This document shows positions 49,921 through 58,445 of a DNA stretch of 64,000 nt, in pieces; position 1 is the first letter of the stretch; each line of letters begins with the position of its first letter. The position numbers and the translations under genes were made by a program. Origin of the DNA: an uncultured Alphaproteobacteria bacterium (lineage in GTDB: Bacteria > Pseudomonadota > Alphaproteobacteria > HIMB59 > GCA-002718135); contig CACEPG010000003.1 in the NCBI GenBank assembly GCA_902561355.1, positions 18,287-82,286 on the forward strand, read 5' to 3'. The notes under the pieces were generated by a model that did no database searches, was not told the origin of the DNA, and worked only from the letters and a program-made list of their open reading frames with translations.

Positions 49921-50209
49921 TTGATTGTAGTTCAGGATTTATTTTATTATGTAATATTTTTCCAATTTTGAAATGAAGTTTATAAGTTTTGTCTTTATAA
50001 ATTTTTTCATTAGTTTTTGGATTTCTAACTAGTTTTTCTTTGTTTTCTTTCTTGCTTAAAGTGCCAAAACCTCTTATTTCAACGTTGTTACCATTATCTA
50101 AACTAGAAACTATTTTTTTTGTAAAAATCTTTAATATAAATTCTATATCATTAATGCTTAAATTATTATGTTTTTTTTGAATTTCTTGAAGAATTTCAGA
50201 TTTTAACAT
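49913..50209 (-). CDS. ihfB: Integration host factor subunit beta
   Basis: 98-residue HU/IHF family protein. VEIRGFGTLS, RNPKTNE and LHFKIGK are the DNA-bending arm and core motifs, closer to IHF-beta than to HU. It sits directly after rpsA, the conserved place for ihfB. I use the ATG at 50209, which shares one base with the rpsA stop (TGATG); a TTG one codon earlier is in frame. Confidence 0.9.
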   Translation of the reverse strand: MLKSEILQEIQKKHNNLSINDIEFILKIFTKKIVSSLDNGNNVEIRGFGTLSKKENKEKLVRNPKTNEKIYKDKTYKLHFKIGKILHNKINPELQSNE

Positions 50210-51909
50210 CAATCTTTTTTCTTAAGAATAGATCCAAGAATATCACCAAGAGAAGCACCTGAATCACTTGATCCGTACTTTGATAATGCTTCCTTCTCAT
50301 CAATTACTTCAATTTCTTTTATAGACAGGTTAATTGATCGAGATTTATAATCTACAGATGTAATCATAGAGTCGACCATTTCACCTATAGCAAATCTTTC
50401 AGTTTTTTGTTCTGATTTAGTTTTAGATAAATTTGTTTTCTTTATATTTCCAATTATGTTGTCTTTTAATTCAATAACTAAACCCTTTTCATTTACTTCT
50501 TTAATTTTGCCAGTAACTTTTGATTTAATAGGATTAGAGTTTAAAAAGTCTTGAAGTGGATCATCTGATAATTGTTTTATACCTAAACTAATTCTTTCTT
50601 TATCAACATTTATATCTAGTATTTTTACTTTTACTTTATCACCTTTTTTGTATCCTCCTAATATTTTTGTACATTCTTTTTCTTCCCAGCTTAAATCAGA
50701 AACATGAACCATGCCATCTATTTGATCATGCACCTTCACAAAAATACCAAAATCAACAATATTAACTATTTCAGTTTCGAATGAGTGGTTAATTTTAAAG
50801 TTTTTATTTAGGTTTATCCAAGGATTTTCACTCATCTGTTTCAAGCTGCAGATTATTTTTCTTTTTTCATTATCGATTTCTAAAACTTTAACATCAATAA
50901 TATCAGAAATGTTTACAATTTTAGAGGGGTGAGGTGGTTTTTTTAACCAAGTTAATTCATTCATTGAAATTGAACCATCATACTTATCATTGATAATCAG
51001 ATTAACTGATGAATCACTAATTGAACTTATTTTTGCTTTAATTAATTGATCAGCTTTTATATTTTCATCTATATTTTCCCAAGGATTATCGGATAGTTGC
51101 TTTATGCCTAAACTTAGCCTAGACAATTGTTCATCATATTTTAAAATTTTTACTTTTATTGTTTGCCCTAATTCCAAAACTTCAGATGGATTATTTATTT
51201 TTGTCCAAGAGATATCTGTAACATGTACTAAACCATCCATTCCACCTAAATCAATAAATGCTCCGTAATCAGTTAGGTTTTTTACTTTACCTTCTATAAT
51301 TGATCCCTCTTCAATTTTACTAAGCAGTTCTTTTTTTTGTTCTTTTAGTTCAACTTCTGAAATTGCTTTTCTAGAAACAACTATATTACCTCTAAACTTA
51401 TCCATTTTTAAGATCATCAACTCTAATGGTTTGTTTAGTAGTTCCTTTGTATCTTTTATTATTTGTCTAGTATCAATTTGACTTCCTGGTAGAAAAGCAG
51501 TTACCCCATCTAAATCAACACTCATACCACCTTTAACTCTATTGAAGGGGATTCCAGTTACTATTTTGCCATGATCAAAAGATTCTTGCAGAGTGTTCCA
51601 TGCTTTTTGTTTAATTGCTTTTTCACGAGAAAGTTTAGTTTCTCCATTAGCGCTATCTATATCTTCTATAAACACATCAAACTTATCTCCAATATTAATT
51701 TCTATATTTTGTCCAGATCTAGAAAATTCGTTTAAAGGAATTCTCCCTTCACTTTTTAGTCCAACATCAATAGTAACAATATCCTTTTCAATTGAAATTA
51801 CTTTCCCTGAAACAATTGTTTTTTCTTTTATTATTTTTTTATTGAATGCTTTTGTAATTAAATTTTCGTATTCAGAATTTGATATTTTGTTAGTTTCAGT
51901 ATTTTCCAT
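50209..51909 (-). CDS. rpsA: 30S ribosomal protein S1
   Basis: 566-residue S1 with about six S1 RNA-binding repeats. The well-formed repeats contain sequences such as LTDYGAFIDLGGMDGLVHVTDISW and VDFGIFVKVHDQIDGMVHVSDLSW. It recruits mRNA to the 30S subunit. I chose the ATG at 51909, which has a GGAA upstream; a TTG at 51924 would add five residues. The last S1 repeat is less conserved, as usual for the family. It overlaps the cmk end by 14 bases. Confidence 0.96.
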   Translation of the reverse strand: MENTETNKISNSEYENLITKAFNKKIIKEKTIVSGKVISIEKDIVTIDVGLKSEGRIPLNEFSRSGQNIEINIGDKFDVFIEDIDSANGETKLSREKAIKQKAWNTLQESFDHGKIVTGIPFNRVKGGMSVDLDGVTAFLPGSQIDTRQIIKDTKELLNKPLELMILKMDKFRGNIVVSRKAISEVELKEQKKELLSKIEEGSIIEGKVKNLTDYGAFIDLGGMDGLVHVTDISWTKINNPSEVLELGQTIKVKILKYDEQLSRLSLGIKQLSDNPWENIDENIKADQLIKAKISSISDSSVNLIINDKYDGSISMNELTWLKKPPHPSKIVNISDIIDVKVLEIDNEKRKIICSLKQMSENPWINLNKNFKINHSFETEIVNIVDFGIFVKVHDQIDGMVHVSDLSWEEKECTKILGGYKKGDKVKVKILDINVDKERISLGIKQLSDDPLQDFLNSNPIKSKVTGKIKEVNEKGLVIELKDNIIGNIKKTNLSKTKSEQKTERFAIGEMVDSMITSVDYKSRSINLSIKEIEVIDEKEALSKYGSSDSGASLGDILGSILKKKD

Positions 51910-52546
51910 TAATATATTTTCCAATAATTATATTTAATTGATTTTGAGTTATGCTAAATTTTGAAGAATTATCAACAACATAAGCTCCCTCGGGTATTAC
52001 CAGTGGTGAGTTTTTTCTTGATTTATCTTTTTTATCTCTCAATTTTATATCCTTTAAAATTTGTGGGTATATAGACTTTTCACCCATATCAATCAACTGT
52101 TTATGTCTTCTTTTTGCTCTTATATTTACATCAACATCTATATATAGCTTTATACTAGCATTTTTAAAAACTACTGAGCCTATATCTCTACCATCTATTA
52201 CAAAACCATTTTTATTTTTCGACTTTTTTATTGTTAATTTTTGTTGTGTATTAACAAAATCTCTAACAAATTTATATTCTGCAATTATTGAAGCAATGTT
52301 GCTAATTTTTTCTGATCTTAGAATTTTGTTTTTTTGAGATGAAATTTGATCAATATCATTAATTAAAATTTTAATTGTAATTTTGTTTATTGGGTTAATT
52401 TTTTTTTTGCTAATTATATATGCTATTCTTCTGTAAAAAATACCAGAGTCTAAATGTTTTAACTTCCATTTTTTTGCTACATATTTAGCAATTTTGCCTT
52501 TCCCAGAACCAGCTGGGCCATCAATAGTAATAATATTTATTTTCAA
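51896..52546 (-). CDS. cmk: Cytidylate kinase
   Basis: 216-residue CMP/dCMP kinase. The P-loop is IDGPAGSGKGKIAKY, the substrate-binding region FVIDGRDIGSVVF, and the lid region KRRHKQL. It supplies CDP/dCDP and thus substrates for NrdAB. The order aroA-cmk-rpsA-ihfB is widely conserved. It overlaps aroA by 4 bases. Confidence 0.95.
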   Translation of the reverse strand: MKINIITIDGPAGSGKGKIAKYVAKKWKLKHLDSGIFYRRIAYIISKKKINPINKITIKILINDIDQISSQKNKILRSEKISNIASIIAEYKFVRDFVNTQQKLTIKKSKNKNGFVIDGRDIGSVVFKNASIKLYIDVDVNIRAKRRHKQLIDMGEKSIYPQILKDIKLRDKKDKSRKNSPLVIPEGAYVVDNSSKFSITQNQLNIIIGKYINGKY

Positions 52547-53844
52547 TATATGTTTCCACCTGCTCTATTAAATTCTTCAACAAAATTGGGAAAACTTGTT
52601 TTTATTGAATCAGATTTTTCTATATATAATTCTCCTAACCTAGAACCCATTACTAAAAAAGACATTGCAATTCTATGATCAAAATCTGTTTGTATATTTT
52701 GATTATTTATATTTAACTTTTCAATAGGATTAATAAATAAATTGTCATTTTCAATTTTGCAATTACAACCACATTTTTCAAGATTTATTTTTATTAGATT
52801 AAGTCGATCACTTTCTTTAACTCTTAATTCTTTTAATCCTTTAAATACACTGGGAGTATTTGCAAATGCAGCAGCAATAGATATTATTGGATATTCATCT
52901 ATCATCAATTTTGCTATATCTTCATCTAATTCACATCCATTTAATTGACTTGATTTTACCTTTAAATCTGCAACGTTTTCATTATTTATAAATCTATTAT
53001 TTATTATCTCTATATTTGCACCCATTTTTTTAAGAGCAATTAAAATTCCATTTCTTGTAGGATTAATATTAATATTTTTTAATGTAATTTCTGAATTTTT
53101 ATTAATTAGTGCTGCAACTATAAAAAAAGCACTACTAGATAAATCTGCAGGAACATCAATATTTTTTGGAGTAAGTTCTTTTTTGCCAATTATTATAATT
53201 TCTGTTTTATTGTCATTTTTTTTTAAATCAATATTTGCTTCAAATGATTCGAGCATTATTTCAGTATGATTTCTTGTTGTGTGTTTTTCAATAATTTTTG
53301 TTTTACCTTTGGTGTTTAGTGCTGCAAGTATTAGGCCTGATTTAATTTGTGCCGAAGGAATATCAATTTCTATTTCAGTATTTTTTAAATCGTTACCATA
53401 AATTTTAATAGGCATTTTACCAGAATTAGTATCTATTTTGGCATTCATTAAATTTAAAGGATTAACAATTCTTTCCATTGGTCTTGAAGATAAAGAAGAG
53501 TCACCAGTTAAAACAGAATCAAATTTTTGAGATGCTAATAAACCAATTAATAATCTTGCACTTGTTCCTGAGTTACCAAGATAAATATTGTCACTAGATT
53601 TTTTTAATGAATTTATTCCCTTGCCATAAACAATTAGTTTTTCTTTAGTTTCTTCAAATTTAACACCTAATGCCCTAAATGCATTTAAGGTATTAATTAC
53701 ATCTTCTGATTTTAGAATATTTGATACTTCACAAACACCATTTGAAATTGAAGGAATGATTATTGATCTATGTGATATAGATTTGTCTCCTGGAATATTT
53801 ATAATACCATTTATGCCTTTTTCTATTTTTGCACTTTTCATCAA
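52543..53844 (-). CDS. aroA: 3-phosphoshikimate 1-carboxyvinyltransferase (EPSP synthase)
   Basis: 433-residue EPSP synthase of the shikimate pathway, feeding the aromatic amino acid genes downstream. PGDKSISHRSIII and LGNSGTSARLLIGLLA carry substrate-binding residues; LRVKESDRL is the C-terminal signature. The segment LGNSGTSARLL and the Ala in the following loop suggest a class II-like enzyme, but I do not insist on this. It overlaps lptB by 4 bases. Confidence 0.95.
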   Translation of the reverse strand: MMKSAKIEKGINGIINIPGDKSISHRSIIIPSISNGVCEVSNILKSEDVINTLNAFRALGVKFEETKEKLIVYGKGINSLKKSSDNIYLGNSGTSARLLIGLLASQKFDSVLTGDSSLSSRPMERIVNPLNLMNAKIDTNSGKMPIKIYGNDLKNTEIEIDIPSAQIKSGLILAALNTKGKTKIIEKHTTRNHTEIMLESFEANIDLKKNDNKTEIIIIGKKELTPKNIDVPADLSSSAFFIVAALINKNSEITLKNININPTRNGILIALKKMGANIEIINNRFINNENVADLKVKSSQLNGCELDEDIAKLMIDEYPIISIAAAFANTPSVFKGLKELRVKESDRLNLIKINLEKCGCNCKIENDNLFINPIEKLNINNQNIQTDFDHRIAMSFLVMGSRLGELYIEKSDSIKTSFPNFVEEFNRAGGNIY

Positions 53845-54584
53845 ATTGAAAAGTTTGATCCAAGATAAAATTTTTTAATTTTATCATTTGAAATAGCTTC
53901 TTCAGGACTTCCTTCGAAAAAAAGTGACCCTTCATTAACTATGTATACCCTATCAACTATTTTTAATGTTTCTCTTACATTGTGATCTGTTATTAAAATA
54001 CCAATATTTTTTTTCTTCAATTTTTTTATGATTTCTTTTATTTCCTCTATAGATACTGGATCAATACCAGTTAACGGTTCATCCAATAGTAAATATTTAG
54101 GATTAGAAGCTAAAGTTCTGGCTATTTCTAACCTTCTTCTTTCACCTCCTGATAAAACAATTGATTTAGATTTTCTTACATGATTTATATCAAATTCATT
54201 TAAAAGATTTTGTAATATAATTTCATGTTTGTTTTTTTCGGTTTCAACCATCTCAATAATAGACAGTAAATTATCTTCTACGTTCATACCTCTGAAAATT
54301 GATGCTTCTTGAGGAAGATAACTAATACCTTTTTGACCCCTTAAATATATTGGCATTGAAGATATATCTACTTTATCTAATAATATAGATCCGCTATCAG
54401 CTTTTACTAATCCCACAATTATATAAAATGTAGTTGTTTTTCCTGCTCCATTAGGACCTAATAAACCTACAATTTCTCCACTTTTTATATTTAATGTAAT
54501 ATCTCTAACAACAGTTTTATTTCCATAGGTTTTTGAAATTTTATTTATGATTAGTCCATCATCTAAAAGTTGAAATTTATTCAT
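53841..54584 (-). CDS. lptB: LPS export ABC transporter ATP-binding protein LptB
   Basis: 247-residue ABC ATPase. Walker A GLLGPNGAGKTT, signature VLSGGERRRLEIARTLA, Walker B YLLLDEPLTGIDP, H-loop ITDHNVRETL. LptB powers LPS extraction by LptFG. Following lptC and lptA, the assignment is firm. In many proteobacteria rpoN and hpf come next; here aroA follows with an overlap. Confidence 0.96.
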   Translation of the reverse strand: MNKFQLLDDGLIINKISKTYGNKTVVRDITLNIKSGEIVGLLGPNGAGKTTTFYIIVGLVKADSGSILLDKVDISSMPIYLRGQKGISYLPQEASIFRGMNVEDNLLSIIEMVETEKNKHEIILQNLLNEFDINHVRKSKSIVLSGGERRRLEIARTLASNPKYLLLDEPLTGIDPVSIEEIKEIIKKLKKKNIGILITDHNVRETLKIVDRVYIVNEGSLFFEGSPEEAISNDKIKKFYLGSNFSI

Positions 54585-55341
54585 TTGAATCAGTTATTAA
54601 AACTTTAACCTTACCAGAATTATTAGATTTAACTTTATAAGAATTATTTTTTGTATCCAGTGTTCCATAATCTCCTGTAATTATTTCACTACCTCTTACT
54701 ATTTTAACATTTTCAAATAACTCAATAATAGAAGTCTCTTTATTGTAAATAGCTTTTTTTGAAAGCATGTCTAAATCTTCTGTTTTAATGTTAGATAATT
54801 GATCATCTTCAACATTTAATTTTAAGATTTCTCTTGTATTTGTTGTTGAAAAAACACCATCTATATTATTACCTTTTATATATATATCTTCTGCTTTTAA
54901 GAAAGAATTTGAGCCTATTATTTCAAAAGCTCCAGTAAGATTATTAACTTTAATCAATCCATCTGATAGCATTTCAACATTTTCTAAATATAATTTTGAT
55001 GCTTCCCCTTTAACTGTAATTTCCTCTTTAATAATTTGAATATCAATAGAACTACCTGAGCTTTTAATTTTATAACTTTTTGAATCAAGATTTACATCAC
55101 CTTTAGCTTGAATATCGATTATATCATAAAGGTCTTTATCAAAATAAATTTTTACCTCATCACCAGATAAATTAAAATCATCTGCAATAATTCGAACATT
55201 TTTTTTTAAAAGATAAAATTTTTCATTTTGAAAAACTTCAATTCCTTCATCAGTTAAAATTTCTGTTTCTCCAACACTTCTTGAAAAACTATTTTTAAAT
55301 AATATTGTAAATATAAATATTAATAATAATGTTTTTTTCAT
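54577..55341 (-). CDS. lptA: LPS transport periplasmic protein LptA
   Basis: 254 residues. An N-terminal signal peptide (MKKTLLLIFIFTILFKNSFS) leads into a beta-jellyroll OstA/LptA region rich in alternating hydrophobic residues, for example KNVRIIADDFNLSGDEVKIYF. LptA bridges the periplasm between LptC and LptD. It is longer than E. coli LptA (about 185), as is common in alphaproteobacteria. Start and end overlap lptC and lptB. Confidence 0.88.
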   Translation of the reverse strand: MKKTLLLIFIFTILFKNSFSRSVGETEILTDEGIEVFQNEKFYLLKKNVRIIADDFNLSGDEVKIYFDKDLYDIIDIQAKGDVNLDSKSYKIKSSGSSIDIQIIKEEITVKGEASKLYLENVEMLSDGLIKVNNLTGAFEIIGSNSFLKAEDIYIKGNNIDGVFSTTNTREILKLNVEDDQLSNIKTEDLDMLSKKAIYNKETSIIELFENVKIVRGSEIITGDYGTLDTKNNSYKVKSNNSGKVKVLITDSNE

Positions 55342-55787
55342 TTTAATGTTAATTTAGTTTTACCTTTGAAATTAATTATATTCCCATTATCAACAATATC
55401 AAAACCATTTGAAACTATTGATGTATTTTTTGAAATAAATTTAGATTTTTCTGAACTTGTAGCTATAAATTTTTTTTTATTAAATATTACTTTATCAGTA
55501 AAAATTTTAAATTTGTTTGATTGAAAAACTACATTTTTTTTTAACAATATCTCATCATCTGTTATAAAGTCGCCTTCTTTTGCAGTTATTGCTATTTCTT
55601 GATTATTTCCATTTATTGTAAATTTAGGTTTAGTGATATCAGCATTACTTGTACCTGAATTAATTATAGGAACATTATTTTTGCTTAATTGAATGTATTG
55701 GAAAACAAATATAACAGCAATTATAAAAAATATAATTGAAGTTAAGATCATTAATTTTTTTTTGTTAATTGATAATAAAAAGTTCAA
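55338..55787 (-). CDS. lptC: LPS export protein LptC
   Basis: 149 residues with one N-terminal membrane anchor (about 12-32) and a small periplasmic beta-jellyroll. Segments such as FTINGNNQEIAITAKEGDF are typical of LptC. It takes LPS from LptBFG to LptA. It overlaps lptA by 4 bases and follows kdsD by one. The family is weakly conserved, so position in the cluster adds much of the support. Confidence 0.85.
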   Translation of the reverse strand: MNFLLSINKKKLMILTSIIFFIIAVIFVFQYIQLSKNNVPIINSGTSNADITKPKFTINGNNQEIAITAKEGDFITDDEILLKKNVVFQSNKFKIFTDKVIFNKKKFIATSSEKSKFISKNTSIVSNGFDIVDNGNIINFKGKTKLTLK

Positions 55788-55788
55788 T

Positions 55789-56745
55789 TTAACTAGTTAA
55801 CCTCAAAAGATCATGTATGTGAACAATCCCTATTGGTTTATTATTTTTGCAAACAAATAAACTAGTTATTTTTTTTGTGTTCATAATATTTAATGCTTCG
55901 CTAACTAAGAGATCTTGACTCACTTTTGTAGGGTTTTTAGTCATTAAATCAGATGTAGTTTTATTAATTAAATTTTGATTCATATTACGTCTCAAGTCTC
56001 CATCAGTAATTATACCAATAAGTAAATTTTTTTTATTTATAACCCCTATACATCCGAAACTTTTTTTCGTCATTGTTATTAGTGTTTTTGACATTTTTTC
56101 ACTATCAAGACATAATGGTAAAGATTTTCCTGTATGCATTATTTCAGATATTTTTTTTAGATCTTTTCCTATATTGCCTCCAGGATGTAAGTTTTTAAAA
56201 TGATTACTTTTAAATCCTTTTAATTCTAATAGTGACATTGCAATACAATCTCCAATTACCAAGCAAATTGTTGTCGAGCTAGTAGGAGCCAAGTTTAAAG
56301 GACATGCTTCTAGAGGTTTTTTATATAAAATTTTTGCAGTTGAATTTTTATACAGGCTGCTTTTTGAATTGCTAGATATACTTACCAATGGAATATTAAA
56401 TCTTTTTGAAAAATTTATTATATTGTTCAGCTCTGATGTTTCTCCAGAATTCGAAATAGCAATTATGCAATCATTTTTTTTTATACTCCCGAGATCACCA
56501 TGGCTTGCTTCAGTGGCATGAATAAAAAAAGAAGGCGTTCCAGTTGATGTAAGTGTTGCAGCAATTTTATTTCCTATATGAGCACTTTTACCAACTCCTG
56601 TCACAATAACTCTTCCTTTTGTTTTATGTATTAGTGAAACAACTTTAAAAAAATTATCGTTAATTGTTTTTGATAAACTTTTAAGAGCTGTTAACTCAGT
56701 TGCTAATGTTTTTTTTGCTCTATTTAATATTTGTTTTTTACTCAT
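55789..56745 (-). CDS. kdsD: Arabinose-5-phosphate isomerase KdsD (KpsF/GutQ family)
   Basis: 318 residues: an SIS sugar-isomerase domain (about 30-190, with VTGVGKSAHIGNKIAATLTSTG and ISNSGETSEL) followed by two CBS domains (about 205-318). It makes arabinose-5-phosphate for KDO in LPS core. Position directly ahead of lptCAB supports this role. Confidence 0.94.
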   Translation of the reverse strand: MSKKQILNRAKKTLATELTALKSLSKTINDNFFKVVSLIHKTKGRVIVTGVGKSAHIGNKIAATLTSTGTPSFFIHATEASHGDLGSIKKNDCIIAISNSGETSELNNIINFSKRFNIPLVSISSNSKSSLYKNSTAKILYKKPLEACPLNLAPTSSTTICLVIGDCIAMSLLELKGFKSNHFKNLHPGGNIGKDLKKISEIMHTGKSLPLCLDSEKMSKTLITMTKKSFGCIGVINKKNLLIGIITDGDLRRNMNQNLINKTTSDLMTKNPTKVSQDLLVSEALNIMNTKKITSLFVCKNNKPIGIVHIHDLLRLTS

Positions 56746-56747
56746 TT

Positions 56748-57356
56748 TTAGTGCCTAAATATATCTAAATCTGGCCAGCCGCCTAAATCTAAATCTGTTC
56801 TATATTCTATAAATTTAAAACAAGCTTCCGCTAAATCAATTCTTTTCTCTCTAGATAGCATTATATCTAATTTTTTTTTAATTTTATGAAGATACAGAAC
56901 ATCTGTTGCTGCATATTTCATTTGTGCTTTAGATAGTTCGCCACCCCAATCTGAGGTTTGTTCAGTTTTTGATATAGATATATTCAGTAATTCTGAGCAT
57001 AGATCTTTATATCCATGTTTATCGGTATAAGTTCTTATAATTTTTGAAGCTATTTTTGTGCAGTAAATATTTTTTATATTTATACCGTAAGAATGTTTTA
57101 AAACTGCTACATCAAACCGTGCAAAATGAAAAATTTTTTTTATTTTATTATTTTTAAGAATTTTAATCAAATTTTTAGGTTTTTTCTTGATATCATTTAT
57201 TTTAACTAAATGACTAATATTATTACCCTTTGAAATTTGAACTAAACACAATTTATCTCTAATAGGGTTTAGTCCCATAGTTTCTGTATCTATAGCTATA
57301 GTTAAGCCAAGATTTAAATTACTAGGTAAATCGTCTTGATACAGTTTGATCTTCAT
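56748..57356 (-). CDS. rnd: Ribonuclease D-type 3'-5' exonuclease
   Basis: 202-residue DEDD exonuclease. The acidic motifs are AIDTETMGL, FHFARFDVAVL and YAATDVLYLHKI. It has only the catalytic domain; the HRDC domains of E. coli RNase D are absent, as in many alphaproteobacterial short forms. It is the first gene of the 15-gene minus-strand run. A tRNA-trimming role is likely but not shown. Confidence 0.9.
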   Translation of the reverse strand: MKIKLYQDDLPSNLNLGLTIAIDTETMGLNPIRDKLCLVQISKGNNISHLVKINDIKKKPKNLIKILKNNKIKKIFHFARFDVAVLKHSYGINIKNIYCTKIASKIIRTYTDKHGYKDLCSELLNISISKTEQTSDWGGELSKAQMKYAATDVLYLHKIKKKLDIMLSREKRIDLAEACFKFIEYRTDLDLGGWPDLDIFRH

Positions 57357-57424
57357 AAATCTATTTATTATATTTCTTTATTTCAAATAATTATCTTGTT
57401 ATATCATCTATTTTTTTAAAGGTC
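57357..57424. promoter_or_regulatory. Divergent promoter region between rnd and the NDUFA9-like gene
   Basis: 68 bp of A/T-rich DNA between two divergent start codons. It must hold promoters for both directions, including the 12.9-kb minus-strand run. AAAGG precedes the plus-strand ATG as a ribosome site. TGTTATATCAT resembles an extended -10 element, but the match is not strong. Confidence 0.4.
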
Positions 57425-58324
57425 ATGAAATCAATAGTTATTTTTGGAGGAGCAGGATTTGTTGGAAAACATATATTACGTAAAATATCTAAATTAGGAT
57501 ACAAAATTATCGTTCCATATCAAAAACAAACTAACGAAGCCAAACTTAAGCTTCTTGGTGAGGCTGGTCAAATTATACCTTTTCATTTTATTTCGTTACA
57601 TGACAAAAGATTAAAAAAAATAATAGAAAAATCTGAAATATGTATCAATCTAAAAACTACTTGGGATAATAAAAAATATAGCTATCATAAGTCAATTTTT
57701 GATTTTAATGTTAAGCTCATTTCTATTTTAAATAACTGCAATACTGCCAAAAAATTAATATTTTTTTCTGGTTTGGGAGTAGATCAGAGTACTAATTCTT
57801 TAAGAGATAGAGCTATTTTAGATGTTGAAAACCACATTAAAACTAACTTAAGAAATTCTGTTATTATTAGACCCAGCGTTATATTGGGCGGTGGTGATCA
57901 ATTTTTGACAAGATTAATACCTCTTTTTAAATTATTATACCTCATTCCATTATTTGGTAATGGAAGTAAAAAATTTCAACCTGTTCACATAGAAGATATA
58001 AGTAATTTCATTTATTTTTTAGTTCAAAAGAGTTTTGAGGGTCATAACACCTTTGAATTGGGAGGTCCTAATATTTTTACATACAAAGAATTTTATAATT
58101 TGATTGCTGAAAATATAGGTAAAAAAAGAGTATTTCTTCCAATACCGATGCGAATTGCTAAAATATTAATAGGAATTACTGAAAAAACACCTTTTTCTCC
58201 TATAAATTTGGAACAACTTTCTCTTTTTGAGAGCGATAATATACTTCAAGACTCTAAAATGAGTTTTGATTATTATGAAATGATGCCTCAAAGTATTTTA
58301 TCTGCCATTAAAAAATCTATATAA
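57425..58324 (+). CDS. NDUFA9-like NAD(P)-binding epimerase-fold protein
   Basis: 299-residue atypical short-chain dehydrogenase. The nucleotide-binding motif is FGGAGFVGKHI near the N-terminus. SGLGVDQSTNSLRDRA, then VIIRPSVILGGGDQFLTR and FELGGPNIFTYKEFY, match the complex-I-associated NDUFA9 family. The typical YxxxK is absent, as usual in this family. In alphaproteobacteria it is thought to associate with complex I or quinone metabolism; its catalytic role is unknown. Confidence 0.8.
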   Translation: MKSIVIFGGAGFVGKHILRKISKLGYKIIVPYQKQTNEAKLKLLGEAGQIIPFHFISLHDKRLKKIIEKSEICINLKTTWDNKKYSYHKSIFDFNVKLISILNNCNTAKKLIFFSGLGVDQSTNSLRDRAILDVENHIKTNLRNSVIIRPSVILGGGDQFLTRLIPLFKLLYLIPLFGNGSKKFQPVHIEDISNFIYFLVQKSFEGHNTFELGGPNIFTYKEFYNLIAENIGKKRVFLPIPMRIAKILIGITEKTPFSPINLEQLSLFESDNILQDSKMSFDYYEMMPQSILSAIKKSI

Positions 58325-58445
58325 AATAAGCTTTTTTAATATATTAGTACCATATTTGTACTAATTAACCCTTTTTTCTATTTATTTTTTTAATCATTTA
58401 TATATTGGTTTTTTTTTAATTAAATTAGTCTCAAATTTGTACAAA
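58325..58445 (+). other. Intergenic region ahead of gltD with an A/T-rich hairpin
   Basis: About 120 bp. A perfect 8-bp stem, ATTAGTAC (58343-58350) and GTACTAAT (58358-58365), with a 7-base loop, is followed after a few bases by CCCTTTTTT. It is probably a weak intrinsic terminator for the preceding gene. The rest, up to the TTG/ATG starts of gltD, presumably contains the glt promoter; no clear operator is visible. Confidence 0.5.

Noticed and set aside
51593..51937. 114-codon plus-strand ORF antisense to rpsA
   Set aside because: It lies wholly over the well-conserved rpsA and cmk genes, has hydrophobic low-complexity sequence typical of antisense frames in AT-rich DNA, and has no ribosome site or recognisable domain.
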